Assembly (NCBI GenBank): GCA_023853785.1
Contig: JAJIRX010000767.1
Location: forward strand, 160,530-224,529
Reading direction: 5' to 3'
DNA: 64,000 bases
From: Psilocybe azurescens
Lineage: Eukaryota > Basidiomycota > Agaricomycetes > Agaricales > Agrocybaceae
Shown: positions 1-12,001 of the stretch, in pieces
How the letters are laid out: each line of letters starts with the position of its first letter
How positions within the stretch are numbered: the first letter of the stretch is position 1
Made by a program: the position numbers and the translations under genes
Notes under the pieces: model-generated
The model's database searches: none
What the model was told of the DNA's origin: nothing
Seen by the model: only the letters and a program-made list of their open reading frames with translations

Positions 1-1579
1 AAACCATGGGAATACGACAAAAAGACTGCGGTCTGCAAAGCTGTTCGGAGGGAGCCATCAGAAGAGGTTGTAGATATAAAGATCAGTGAGTGTTCAGAGG
101 TGGTTGCTTCACGGTGTTCCTACTTTACTGAAGTAAAACCGGGTTCTTTCTAGAGTATGTGGACATCAACCCAGAGGCTTCAAGAGCCATGATAATGGTA
201 CATGGATGGCCAAGTCTGTGGAGTACATGGTCGAACCAAATACAAGAGTTCCAGGTATACCCCATAAACCTCCTTTCGCAATTAAGAATTCACCGACTTG
301 GCTTCAATAGGAGGATTATCACCTGGTGGTCCCAGATTTGCGGGGATTTGGCGAGTCGACACATCCAGGAGATACTCGATCGTCAGGGACGTTGCAGGAC
401 ATGGTAACTGACCTTGTTTGCGTTTTTGGAAGAGGCGAACGTGTCGTCCGCCATTTGTATGGGGTTCGCATTTTTGTTACTTTTCCGGAGTAATCGTGTT
501 GAGAACAGCGAATCCATCAGACACGACTGGGGATCTTCAATTTGCTATGAAGCAGCTAGACTTCGACCAGATATCTTCACGGCGGTGATTGGTGTCGTCG
601 TTCCAGTGCGTGGTTTTGGCTTTCATATTTCGACCCATATACTCATAATTGATAAACATGTAGTATGTTCCTTCAGCCGGACACTATATTCCTATCAGAG
701 ACCTGACGCCAGTGTTTCCAAGGTTAACTTATCAGCTATTCTTTGACAGTCAACCAGAAGCGGCTGCTGCTGAGCTCGACAAAGACATACGCAGAGCTGT
801 ACGGGGAACGCTGAGGACAGCTGCGAGCCCTCCTCCTAGTGATTTCTTGAGGAGCAATGAAACCTTTATAGGGGCTTGGGATCATGTCGAAGAGGTATCT
901 AGCTGTCCACTAGTCACCTGGTGGTGATTGCATAGAACTGATGTAGGTTTCTTCCTATTGTTAGATACCACCTGTTCCCTTCTTTTCTCCGGCCGAGGAG
1001 GATTACTTTGTCGAGCAGTATTCGATCAATGGTTTCAAACACAGTAAGTTTCTTTTTGTTGTCCGAGTCAAGAGGTGGACGGAGATGAATTTTTACTCTA
1101 GCTTTGCAATTCTATTCAGATGATGTATTATCTTTCTCATTCTCTTCGGAAATTGGTCTTATTTCTCGATATTAGAATCGTCTGCTTGGATGGAGACTAG
1201 CTAATTTACAGGGGAATCACACAATAAGGCAGCCCGTCCTAGCCATATATTCGACAGAGGTGAGCTTTCCGTGCAATTCCACTCTCTATGCTGTTGACAA
1301 ATTACATGAAAGGACCCTGTCGCTGATTGGGTTGCAGCAGCGAAACTTCTACGCTCTGCAGATTACCTCCCAAACTTGATGACAGAGGTAAGTATCGACC
1401 GATGTGCATTCCTATGTACCTGAATTTGAAGCAATATAATGGTGTAGATTCTTCCTGGCTCACATTGGGTTCACCTGGAACATCCCACAAAATTCAACGA
1501 TGTAGTTCGAAAATGGCTAGTCGATACTACTCCGACGACTGCAGGTCAACATCTAGGAAAGCAGCACGATGAGTTATAG
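1..1579 (+). CDS. Epoxide-hydrolase-like alpha/beta hydrolase with C-terminal HDEL (5' end outside window)
   Basis: Alpha/beta-hydrolase-fold protein of the epoxide hydrolase group, read across at least seven short introns; the first visible exon (PWEYDKKTAVCKAVRREP) already lacks a start, so the gene begins before base 1. Seen in order: oxyanion-hole motif MIMVHGWPSLWSTW (about 190), nucleophile elbow CMGHDWGSS restored by removing an intron at about 464-514 (Asp nucleophile, as in epoxide hydrolases), a cap region (YQLFFDSQPEAAAAELDKD, from about 735), acidic region YSTEDPVADW split by an intron near 1260-1315, and the late catalytic His in GSHWVHLEHP (about 1460). The protein ends KQHDEL and stop at 1577-1579; HDEL is the canonical fungal ER-retrieval signal. 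Family knowledge suggests hydrolysis of an epoxide to a diol; substrate unknown. Whether a signal peptide exists cannot be seen here. Confidence 0.8.
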
Positions 1580-2115
1580 TTGAATCTCAATCATCTAGTA
1601 TATTCTAATGGAAGTACCGTCTTATGAATAATCGACTGCTCAAACATTACAGTGTCTCTAATTCCATTACATGTGTTCGCATAAGATTGAGGGGCATGTG
1701 TGGTGTTCAGCATGATTACAGAGGTACATTGTGAGGCGGATCCTTCGATCACATTGCAATATTATTGGGTCTGCCGTAGCGAGCATCAGCCGTTGCAAGT
1801 TTAAACTTTTCTAAATATTCCTGGTGCTTATTGGCTCAGAAGTCCGGGGGGATTCAATCAAAATGAAATAAGCGCCCATGTGCACGCTTTGTCATCCGAC
1901 GGGCCCAATATGTTTATCTTCGTAGGAACCATTTAGGACCCGAAAAACAACAGGTGACAATGAAGCCTTTACAAGGCACAAGAGAGACAATCAAAGTATC
2001 GCTGAACAGGGCTGACCGAGCTCAAAAGAATGATTGTACCAGGCTGATCTGTTTCAAAACGAGTTCAGCATCCGTCTCAATCTGCCAGTGGATGGTGAGG
2101 GGCAAGAGAAAAGGC
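1580..2115. other. Intergenic, no supported gene
   Basis: No coding structure, RNA gene or repeat could be recognised between the end of the epoxide-hydrolase-like gene and the first CACGGA-rich block. Short open frames here have no recognisable motifs. Confidence 0.5.
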
Positions 2116-2178
2116 CGTGGCGTCCGTGCCACGTCTGTGCACCTGTTTCACGGACCTGCACGGACTTGCACGGACCTC
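2116..2178. repeat. CACGGA-rich degenerate short repeat, block 1
   Basis: Direct copies of a roughly 10-nt unit of the type CACGGACCTG (CACGGACCTGCACGGACTTG and a further CACGGACC) preceded by the opposite orientation (CGTCCGTGCC). The same core recurs at about 2641-2836 and 4128-4252, so this is a dispersed, degenerate minisatellite rather than a chance match. Confidence 0.6.
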
Positions 2179-2640
2179 ACCAAGTGATGCTCTTAAATAT
2201 CTAAACATATGTACTTTCAAGAGACTTACAGTAGTAATTATGTGGTTACATTCTATTAAAGCTTACCTGGGAATGACAAATGATGCTTTGAAGCGTGTTA
2301 TCTGAGGACTTTTACTTACAATTGCTCCATTGGACAATCCTGAAGGCAACGGAATATTCCGACCACCTTCATGAATGAGCGCTAAATCGGCACACAAACT
2401 GTAGTAGACAGATAAGCACCATCAAATCAATATAAAATCTTTCCTTGTTGCATATATATTCAGATAAATTAAGTATTACTACATATAATATACCAATGAA
2501 CATGTTTATAACTGCCCTCCATTCATGATGACAGACCAATATCACACCCAAGTCACGGCTACTAATACCAATACTAGTCAGTCCTAATCCTTCCTACTGC
2601 CTACCGAGTATTTTTAAAATAATATTTTGAGTACATTTAC

Positions 2641-2836
2641 ATGCACGGACTTACTCACCTTGCACAGACTTGAGCACGGACTGCTAAAATTTCCGGCACG
2701 GCTCAGCACAGACCTGCACAGACCTGCACAGACTTTACATATGCTGTGTTAAATTAGCACGGATCTGCATGGACACATCACGGACCCGCACAGACATGGC
2801 ACGGAAATATGTGGTCATGACACAGACCTGCATGGA
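2641..2836. repeat. CACGGA/CACAGA-rich degenerate repeat, block 2
   Basis: About a dozen copies of CAC(G/A)GAC spaced by about 5-15 nt, including the clean run CACAGACCTGCACAGACCTG near 2705. It lies just upstream of the MITE at 2877. There is no reading frame with sensible composition. Confidence 0.6.
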
Positions 2837-2876
2837 AGAATGTTGTGTTCCACAGGGTAAGGATTTAGCAGTATTA

Positions 2877-3309
2877 GGGGATTCACGGTAACCCAACTCG
2901 GGTCCAACTTACCTTCAATTTTGCTTCCAACTTGAACGAAGTTGGAAGCAAAGTTGGAACGCAATTGGATGATCAAGTTTTGAAACCCCTACCCCAACTT
3001 GACTTCAACCTAACTTCCAACTTCGCATTTTCGAGTTCTTCCACTGAGATTATAATATATAAAAATGAGAATAAAATAGTATGGACCAGTATACATTTGA
3101 CTTTGAAAATAAATCTAAATAAATGGGATACACAGGGACAGAGGAAACCAAATGGTCAAAAAGTTGGAGAGCCAAGTTGGGACCGAAGTTGGGTTGCAAA
3201 TCGTGCTCCGGACCACGATTTGCGTCCCAACTTCACTCCCAACTTGATCAAAGTCGAAGATCAAGTTGGACAGCAAGTTGGGACCAAAGTTGCTTACCGT
3301 GAATCACCC
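2877..3309. mobile_element. 433-bp MITE with TA target duplication and AAGTTGG-rich interior
   Basis: Terminal inverted repeats begin GGGGATTCACGGTAA on the left and, read inwards from the right, GGGTGATTCACGGTAA; similarity continues for about 35 nt to CCAACTT. The element is flanked by TA at 2875-2876 and 3310-3311, as expected for Tc1/mariner-type insertion. The interior contains 13 exact copies of AAGTTGG or its complement and a strong hairpin at 3185-3234: arms GAAGTTGGG plus GCAAATCGTG and their complements, loop of 8 nt. A 138-residue open frame at 2932 is a by-product of these repeats. No transposase is encoded, so it is non-autonomous. Confidence 0.85.
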
Positions 3310-4127
3310 TATTGCCAAGCTAATATTCTAAAATTGAGCGATGCTTGATATTGGCTTGATATGGAAGACGGAATAGGACAATTAACCGTACCACAGTCAA
3401 TATTGTGCGCTCTATAGCAGCGCCTGCTGCCCATCCGCAGTTATAATTTATGAAGGGCAGTGATTGCTAACTGGAACAAAAGAGGGGTGTTTCGTCACGC
3501 TGCATTTAAACCCCTCCGTCAAGACTTGAAAGTCACTTTAAAAATCAACACAATTTTTTATCTGTCTCAGTACTTTCACATCAAATAACCGGTATCCATT
3601 ACTATTCCTTGTCATACAGAATTCCATTTGTGCTGGGGTAGCTGGAAACGAACAATGGGGTCTAGACATAGGAAACCATCAGAATAATTGGAGTCCTTAT
3701 GGCGACTTCCCGGAGGAGTGGAACGGTGGAGACCGTGCTGATATAGCAAGTGATAGTGAGCTTGAGGTGAGTGGATTATTTCTTAAACTTTCTCACTTTT
3801 GTGGCTGATCACATCTAACTCGTTAAGCCGGGAATTAATTATGTCAACTTTCCCAAGTCAAAGCCTCCTTCTAATATACTTGTACGACCATGTCCTATGC
3901 CAAGACCTATTCCAAGTAGAGAGTATAGTACTGTGTCCAGTTTATTATTCACAAATATTACTGCTACTTTGAACCTACTGTCATACATTGTAATATTGGA
4001 CATCTAGGGTCCGACTTGTAGCCAAGCCACAGCTCATCAAATTGGCTGTTTTTCAATATTTCCCGTACTACAAAACCAATGGAGACCGGATACAATCTCT
4101 ACACATCCTTCAGCTAGGATTATATGA
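3310..4127. other. Intergenic with weak coding-like fragments
   Basis: Two stretches have protein-like composition and can be joined by a GT-AG intron: one ending GDFPEEWNGGDRADIASDSE (to about 3766) and one starting about 3828 with INYVNFPKSKPPSNILVRPC. No start, family or full frame was found. They could be remnants of a transposon-associated gene or chance. Confidence 0.2.
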
Positions 4128-4252
4128 TTGCACGGATCTCTCACGGAAGTCAGTGTGATCACTATAACATTGCACGGATCTCGAATTATAGTTCACGGAC
4201 ATAGCACGGACGTGCACGGACGCCATGGACTGCCACGGACATGCCACGGCCT
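4128..4252. repeat. CACGGA-rich degenerate repeat, block 3
   Basis: Repeated GCACGGATCT, CACGGACATAGCACGGACGT and similar units, the same core as blocks 1 and 2. It lies about 200 bp beyond the 3' end of the small secreted protein gene on the minus strand. The minus-strand open frame across it is an artefact of the repeat. Confidence 0.6.
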
Positions 4253-4456
4253 TTTCCTGTGCCCATGGTGAGGATATGGATTGCCAGTGAGAACCAAGCG
4301 GCCTCTGGATGAACCTGACTACTAACATCATAAATCATATCTGAATGCAAGACGACTTGTCATTTGGGCATCCTAAGTAATAAAGGTACATTTTTTATGG
4401 GTTTTTCTTTCCTCCGCTTCTTTACGGCTACCTCACTGGCCTCAACCTGTGACGGA

Positions 4457-4953
4457 CTAGCACTTGAAGGACAGCCCGGTATAGCCCAAGTCGATAGGAT
4501 TGGCTGGAGTATCCGATCCAATTTCCTCCGAGCCTGTAACGAAAAGACCGCCTCCAGTACAAGAGACACCTCTGAAAAAAATCAACGCATCATGGGTTAA
4601 GCTTTGAATTAGGTAACGATCAAATCAAAAGCAAGCTCACGAATACACCATGCACGTATACCCTACTGTAGCCGCAACTTGAGTGACTGACGCATTGAAA
4701 TTAGCACAGGAGCCCGCTACAATCTCGCCGCTGAGCCAATCAACTGCCGGGTTGGTACGCCACCAGAACGTGGGGTTATCATCAGGCTGGACATTTATTC
4801 AGAGTGTGTGGCTCATTGGAGGACGAGATTACTTACACATGTACATGTACAGTCATCTCTCGCACGGAGAGGAACTGCTTTATCTGTAGAGATGGCACAG
4901 ACGGTGCCAGTGAGCGCCAGCATGGCCAAGACTGAGTTGATGGAAATTTGCAT
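4457..4953 (-). CDS. Small secreted cysteine-rich protein (candidate effector), 125 aa
   Basis: Three exons on the minus strand, too fragmented to show as one open frame: 4953-4837, 4786-4641 and 4571-4457, each junction having good GTAAGT/GTGAGC donors and AG acceptors, with phase maintained to a TAG at 4457-4459. The product begins MQISINSVLAMLALTGTVCA, a clear signal peptide, followed by a mature part with seven cysteines (about residues 35, 37, 39, 66, 84, 92 and the C-terminal 125). Features include the CTCTC cluster, a WWRTNPAVDW stretch and a Gly-rich segment SGVSCTGGG. No family recognised. Size, secretion signal and cysteine content fit fungal small secreted proteins; a role in host or substrate interaction is inference only. 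Confidence 0.72.
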
Positions 4954-7900
4954 GACGGTATGTAGGGAGCACTGAAGTGAATTGCTTGATATCGAGCGAA
5001 GTAGAAATGGATTCCACTGACCAGTTGGAAGTCAAGACATGCTCCTTTTATACCTTTTCGCTTTCCATCATGTTTTCAAATTTTTTTAGGATCGGACACG
5101 AAGATACCGCATTCGGACATCTCTCAACGTCTGGATTCGAGACTACGGACAAGTTTCCGAAGTTCGTTCTTAGGTCGCGCGGTATAGTTTGTCTTCTTCT
5201 TCTTTCTTTTCCCTTCAGTGGATCTTGAGCTTGCGATTTTGTTCTTATGCGGTATTTTCCGTTAACTAACGCTTTTCAGCTCTCCAGCTGCCGGTATTTG
5301 GTCAGTACTAATTGCTCGGGCGACCTAAAATTACCGCGACAACGTACGAGATTGGACGGCAGATGATATCCACCGGCTTGGGCAGAGCATAAGTCCTCTG
5401 AAGTTAAGCTGAAGAGCCACTAGGCTCTTGAATATGTACGCGTCCGAGTCGGTTGTGACGAGTGCCATCCATCTCCCAGTCTCGAAGCAGGGTGGGCCGA
5501 GCGGCAATGTGGAAAAAATCTCGGCCGGTCATACCGGCAAGTGGTTGTGTCGCTCTCGGGTTCCAGGAGCGTAATTCTCTTGCTTTCCATATCGATTACA
5601 CATATTGCGAGTAGAAGCTCATCCTATACCCAAGAAATTCCGTCCTAACTTCACAGAGTTTAGTACTTTGCGCAAGCTAGCACGCAAAATCAGTTTATTA
5701 TCTTGGAGATGGAGTTGTTAGCACTGACGTGAGACGACTGAAAGACGTCATTCAATTGAAAATACTGCTCGAAGAAAGAAGATGGAAGATGGAAGAACAC
5801 AAAATATTATCTATACGGCGATCTAAAAGCTCAACCTTTCTCGTCGGCCGAGAAATTGGTAGTCCTAATCAACGGAAATCTCCTAAGTAACTAAGAAGGA
5901 AACACCAAGCTTCGAGAAATTGAATTGAAGAGAAAGGAAAAAAAAGAACACAAACTATATTGCGCGAACTAAGAACGAACTTCGAAGACTTGCTGGCGTA
6001 TTCAGGTGTATTCAGGCTATTGCTAGAGCGACAGTCAACCAAATTATAGGGGCTTAACGTTTGGAAGGTAGCTTCATTTTTGTATGACTTTCATAAATTC
6101 CAGTGCTAAACCTAAAAAGGTATTTATAAAAAGGAATATACACATTGACTTACAATTGGTCAGTGGAATCCTACCCTACTGCTCACTGTCGGTATTAATA
6201 TCCTTGCCCACAGCTATTTTTATTAATTGCTTTGAGTCTGGTGGGCATGCCAAATTGAGCTGCCGATATAGTTCGTGTTCTGGCCGCCGTGGGACTTGTA
6301 GGACTCAACTAAGTAGTTGCTATCCGCGACTTCCCCGGCGTAGAAGGTGGCTACGAGACCATAATTGCTGCGGATTTCATAACATTGAGCAGTAGTTGGA
6401 TAGTTTGGTGCAATGGAGCTGTAAGATTTAAGTGTATAAAAATATAGAAATGAGATTTTGAGATGATGAGGGAATGGACCAAGAATGGACTCGGTAGACT
6501 TTCCTTTCACGGTCTCGGAGGCAGAGTTATTAAAACTCCGCTTGAATCTTCGCGTTCTACCAGGGGTTTGATTGGCGACGTTCTGCCAGACTGCAGTGTC
6601 AAAGCATGTCCCGTTTGATCTGAATGCATTATTAAAGAGTCTTGAAGCTACGGTTTTGAACAAAACTCATGATCTAGCGGTCTGGATGACACTGTTACAA
6701 ATTTTAGAACCTCATGCGTACTGATGACAAAACTTTCATTATGTTGACATTAGCTTCTTCACAGCTTCACCAAAATCAAGTAACTAATCCAAATTCCACA
6801 GGAGTTGAATACATGGTCATTAATGGTAGGCTGACGTGGAAGTATTTTCAATATATGTAGTGAAAATCTACCATATTCTTGTCTTCAAGTATAACTACAT
6901 CCTGAGTCGTATGCCGTCCCTTACGGATGGAGAACTGTAAAGCATGCGTTAGACGCCCATCGAACAGGTATAATGCATCATCCAAGTTCACTGCCAACAT
7001 GAATAAAAATCCAAGCACCACTGGCAGCAATTACCCCCAAATCCTTAAGGTTAATTGTATGAGAAATATGAAATGCACTGCTTATACCTTGCACCTAGTG
7101 CAAAACCTCTGGGGCATGTGTCAAGGCTAAAAATAGTAACTCTTTTCACAAAGCTCGCCATCGGACCTTGGAACACCATAACAGACTTTTCACTTCAACC
7201 CGAGTCTGTAATGGCCTGCCGACCAGATTTTTTATGCTCGTGGAAGTAGAAAGTAAGAAAAAGTTAAACCCCAAGCTGTAATGTTTTTCTCGTATAGCCA
7301 CGGCCCACGCTCCCAAAAATAGTTTGGCCTCGTTTGAAATTATTACCCTAGGTGTAGCTTGGACGTATGTAGCTTCTATAAAACTGCTAAGCGAGCCTCA
7401 AAGCTCATGACTGTTCAGTAAGATCCCATTTCACATGATCTGAGATCGAGAAAGTCGCCTTAGTGCTCCTCACTACCAGCCGTCATGCACTTCTCTGTCA
7501 ACACCGACTCAGCCGTGCTAGCACTGACCGCTTCCGATGTTTCAGGGAATTTGAGAACCTAATAAATACATTTGTACTTTCACATCGTAACTAGGTCGTG
7601 CTTTGTATCTATGTATGGTTTGCCCGGGTGATCGCATGCAAGGTCCTTATTTAAGAAAGACGCTTTCCTTATTTAGACACGTTTGAATGACCTCCTGTGT
7701 TTACTCTTTTGCGCTGAACCATTCTACACCTTAATTACCACCATGATCGGCTCATTGTTGGTGGAATCCATTGCCACAAATTGCTGCTTGATAAGCAAAG
7801 AAGATCTATCCAACTGTGGTAATGGGACGTCCGACGATCATGAGCGCTTATCAAGAATATATATGTGTATGGTCATGAGTCATGAGCACTAAGGCTAAGG

Positions 7901-8751
7901 TGCAAGACATTGCCAGCTCTACAGTGTTACGTTGGGGTATCTATGCCGTCCTCCACCCATGTAGAAAGAGAGCGAAAACCGAATTACTGATTCTCCTAAA
8001 ACTCGAAGACAACAAGAACACAAGGAATTCTGATTCTGAGAATGGGGAATGACTTTATTATCAAATTCATTTACGTTCTTTCTCACTCCATCATTGATTC
8101 GGAATGAATAGGATACACAAAGCGAAGACAGTAAGAAAAACAGGCTAAATCTGCCATTCAAAAACAATTCTTGATCTGCAGACCACCTAGTCTCATTTCC
8201 TTACAGAACATATGAGCCTCATTTAGCCACTAATATTATGCAACCAGAAACAAGACAAGTACAACATAAACGCCATGATTGCACTAGTTCGTGAATGAGA
8301 GCATCGTGTGAGCGATTAGTGTGCAAGGACAAAGCTAAAGACCCTGAAGTTACCATAAATGGTGAGACCTTCTACTTCTGGAACTACAAAGAGTTGAACT
8401 GAAGAAGAAAATTGAATACGATGTTTACTCCCAATTATTCTTTTCTCTTACCCTCTTGTCGATGTCGCTCTGTCAACCGGAAATGAACGTTCGGCAGAGG
8501 ATTCTGATGGTGAACGAGACATGAGAGAATGTCTTGTGAGTTCCGGATAGATGGGGCGAATTGCCTCGAGGCGGACTTGGACTTCCAAACCCGGATGCCG
8601 ACCTCGTTGTCCCCCTCCCAGTGTGTGTTGCGCTGCTGTTAAACACGTTGGAAACGCGCTTTGACAAACTTATAGAAATCCCGTCCTTTACATTCCTATC
8701 CAGATCCCACATCTTCAGCCCCCTCTTCTCTCAATCTCTCTTGCCCAAATA
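4954..8751. other. Long gene-poor stretch
   Basis: Nearly 3.8 kb without a confident gene. One minus-strand frame at 6223-6663 (146 aa, beginning MFKTVASRLFNNAFRSNG and containing YSSIAPNYPTTAQCYEIRSN) has protein-like composition but no signal peptide, family or homologous context that I can recognise. The segment at about 5270-5560 looked protein-like in short patches without any continuous frame. No tRNA, rRNA or inverted-repeat element was found. The last few hundred bases are presumably the promoter of the gene starting at 8752. Confidence 0.4.
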
Positions 8752-10290
8752 ATGGCAAGCCATTCCCCGCAACGATCTCGCAGACCCGCCGCAGGCGCAG
8801 CAACACAACCAAGGTATATATACGTCTGCTTCTATCACATGAGCATCAGCAGTCGCCTATGTAATTGGGCCCTGATGACAAGTACACGTTGTGCTCGTGT
8901 CGTGCTCGCCTGAACGATCTTAATCGACTGTTCATCAGTGAATAACAAGTGCTAATCGTCTTAATGTTTAGGAGCGATGCTCAGCCATCCGACCAGGGAA
9001 ACATCACCGTCTCCCTCTCTTCGTGAAAGGCCGCGGGCGTTGAAGGCCCAGTCAATGCCAATGGTACCATCGGTGGCTAGCTTTAATGGTCAACAGGGCC
9101 GCACAGCAACCCAGTCCTACTATACCTAGCAATGGTATGAGGCGCACACCACCTCCTGGTCAAGTTGCTAGACTCCTTCCAACACCTCCCCATCCCAACC
9201 CACCAAATTTCTCGGACGATCGACGAATGTCGCCTCCCCCTGCCCCTCAACAGACCCTAAGCCAGCCTAATGTCAATCTGCACTACCCCCGACCTCCGCT
9301 CCGTGCTCCGGTCGCAGGCTATCCCAACAAACTTCAAGAACTTGAATCACAGATGACGCCAGAGTTCTTCGCCGATATAGATCGTGCTGCTGAACAACAG
9401 CAGGCACAGTATCAGTCAAGCCAATCTCATTCGTATCCCAACATTCCCCGTGGAGAGTCTCCTAAAGGAACGGGTTCTGATCGAGCTCGCGCTTCTGCAG
9501 AGGGATCCAGTCCCTCAATTCCAGATGCTGCTCGAGCACGTCGTGACCAGCTTGCTCGTGAGACTCCTCAGACTCGCCAAAACTCATCGCCGATCGCGTC
9601 TACATTTACTCAGGCTCAGGCTCCAGTCCAGTCCCACACACCAGAGCGGCGGATGTCGCCAGCTCAGCACTCGCCAGTGGTCAAGCCGGGCGAGCCACAT
9701 CCAGCGAGCTATCTTGCTGCGTATAACGCACGGGAAGCTCCTTCCAATGCTCGAAGACCTGCGAATGGCGAACCTCGTCTCAACGTGACAATGCCCAGCC
9801 TCACACCACCTTTGCAAGCTATCGCAGCGCGCACGCCTGATCGGTCTCTTCCGGTGCAGGAAGAAGACGAGGTCATGTCCAAAAACGGGACCTGGAAAGT
9901 GACTAGCGAGACCAACGAGCAGTCATACCGGTCATCATCTCCGACTCCTTCGTCAGATATTAATCCTGACAGTATTAACAACCAACGCTTCGACAATGCT
10001 CAAATCACCAATGGTTATCGGGACGATGAAGAGAGCAATGTCAAACAGAGCGATGAATCACATGCGCAATATGTTGAACGAGACAGCACGGAAGAGGAAG
10101 GAAGCTATACTCCGAGATCACCGGCCGCTGGACTGCCTGAGGACAATCGTGAAATATACTACTCTGGCCAGAACATTCCGGTCAGGGTTCCCGCTCCTAT
10201 CCCCCTAAAGGCAAAGTTAGGAATGGATCTTCGGATCATATTATGCGTGGACTGGAAACTACGCTTTTGGACCAGCACCAACAACAGCAC

Positions 10291-10337
<47 letters not shown>

Positions 10338-12001
10338 ACAACAACAGCAACAGCAACAACAGCCACAGCCACAACAACAGCCTGTAGCGCCAGCACCGCC
10401 TCACCAGACCCAATCCACGGAGCGTCCTGCGCAATATGTTGATCAGCGCAAACAACCCGATCAAGATAACCATCAATACCAGGATTATCCTTCAAACTCG
10501 TACTACGGCCTCGGACCTCATCTACCTCAGAATACGCGATACATACCTGCTCCTCAGGTTTACCCTGACGACTTCCAAGGCTACGCTGACGAATACCTGC
10601 AAGCCTACCTCCAATCACCTCGCCCCGATGCGCCAATCCCTCCCACTCCTCACAGTCAATCCACTGCACCTTCTCCCTCCCCGCTTCTCCATGGCTATAA
10701 CGTTGGCGCGTTCAGGCCAGCGAGAGCAGCTGGATCACCTTATCCGTACCCATACGATCATGTTCGCCGGAACCGACAAATACAACAAGGCCAGCGATTT
10801 TTCCCGAACGGGGTCGACCAGTCCACGATCACCGACAAAGTCGCCCGACAATGGCAAATCTACGCGCAGAACAACCACGGCACCATCACCGACTCCACGC
10901 TGTCGCCCTCTTCCACGCCGTTCCGGCCCAGCGACAGATACGACGAATGGGCCATTTTGCATACCACTCGCATGATGCGGCAGAATGCGAACCCGTTATC
11001 ACTGGACAACTCGAGCACGCTGGATAACGCGAGCATAAATTCCAGTCCTAGCCATCAGCCCATCAGTTTGCCCATCCCGCCTAATTTCACTACCAAGGAA
11101 GAAGGAGCGAGGTATGCAAGCGAAAAGACAGGCATATACTCGTAAGCCGCCTCCGCGTGTGGAGAGCACCCAACCGAGGGAGACGAGTCCTGAGCTGTCG
11201 TCTTCTGGGGAAGAGACTGCCGGCGAGGAACGCTATTCTGCGGCGGCTGACAGGGACAACGGTGCTCAAGATCCGCTCCCATTCCCAGTTGCTGCTTTGA
11301 CGCCTGTTAACGACGAGGATGTCGGTGAATGGGTTGATGAGGACGAAGATGATGATTATGAAGACCTCATAGATCTAGAGTACCATCCCGCTTTTGTTAA
11401 GAACATAAGTAAACGACGCAGGAAATGGGAAGTCGGCTGGGAAAATCTCATTCAAGCTGTGAGTAATTTTCGTTTTTGATGTTTCCGTATACATCGTGCT
11501 AATATTTTTTTATTCTCCCAGTTCCAGGCTCTTGACCGTCAGACAGACGCGACGATGATGTTATTAGCGTCTCCTTCTCATACTACAAAGTTACACGCTC
11601 TCAAGTCGCGATCAATTCGCAAGCATCCTAATCTTGCAAACTCTGGCAGCATGAAGGAGATACGTTCCGGGTTCGCCCGCATAGCTGCACAAAGAAGGAT
11701 AACGCGACCCGATAAATCGTCCTTGGTTGACAGACTTTTACAAAACAGTTCAAGCTCGTCTGGAGGCGACGGCTCTGACGGCAGCTCGGGCTCGGTAGAA
11801 GAGAATCTGAAGCGGGCGTTAGATGCTGCGCTCGGCAGCCTCAGCGCTATGGGAGATGTGTACGAACAGAGAGAAGCTAGAGTGATGGAAGAATTACATC
11901 GATCTCGGGAAGATCGCGAACGAGTGGAGTTGCTCCTCAGACAGGTCCTTGGGGACAAACATCCCTTTAACGGCGAGAAGCGGCGAGCCGTTGTATCATG
12001 A
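8752..12001 (+). CDS. Large Ser/Pro/Gln-rich protein of unknown function with poly-Gln tract
   Basis: Starts MASHSPQRSRRPAAGAATQPR at 8752, with an intron to about 8971. The rest lies in successive frames that read as one protein: RERPRALKAQSMP (about 9030), MRRTPPPGQVARLLPTPPHP (9138), ESQMTPEFFADIDRAAEQQQ (9346), a poly-Gln run (10280-10380), then GYADEYLQAYLQSPRPDAP and, after a GTGAGT intron at about 11460-11526, a charged C-terminal part (WEVGWENLIQ, then FQALDRQTDATMMLL, ending EKRRAVVS). Frame changes fall at or next to short runs, for example CCCCC at 10201-10205, which fits base-calling errors better than decay. Mostly disordered N-terminal two thirds; the conserved-looking part is the acidic stretch EDEDDDYEDLIDLEY followed by a helical C terminus. 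I do not recognise the family. Confidence 0.6.
10277..10380 (+). repeat. CAG/CAA trinucleotide repeat encoding poly-Gln
   Basis: Imperfect run of CAG and CAA codons of about 100 bp, mixed rather than pure, encoding roughly 30 glutamines with occasional His and Pro inside the large low-complexity protein. In the other frames it reads as poly-Ser/Asn and, on the reverse strand, poly-Leu; those frames are not genes. Confidence 0.9.

Noticed and set aside
2932..3348. 138-aa plus-strand frame inside the first MITE
   Set aside because: Composed of translated AAGTTGG repeats and runs out of the element end; no codon or domain signal.
9584..9996. Minus-strand frames opposite the large low-complexity gene
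   Set aside because: Shadows; no start context or family, and the opposite strand has consistent protein composition.
10159..10476. Long minus-strand frame with a run of about 30 leucines
   Set aside because: Reverse complement of the poly-Gln codon tract of the plus-strand gene. No independent coding evidence.
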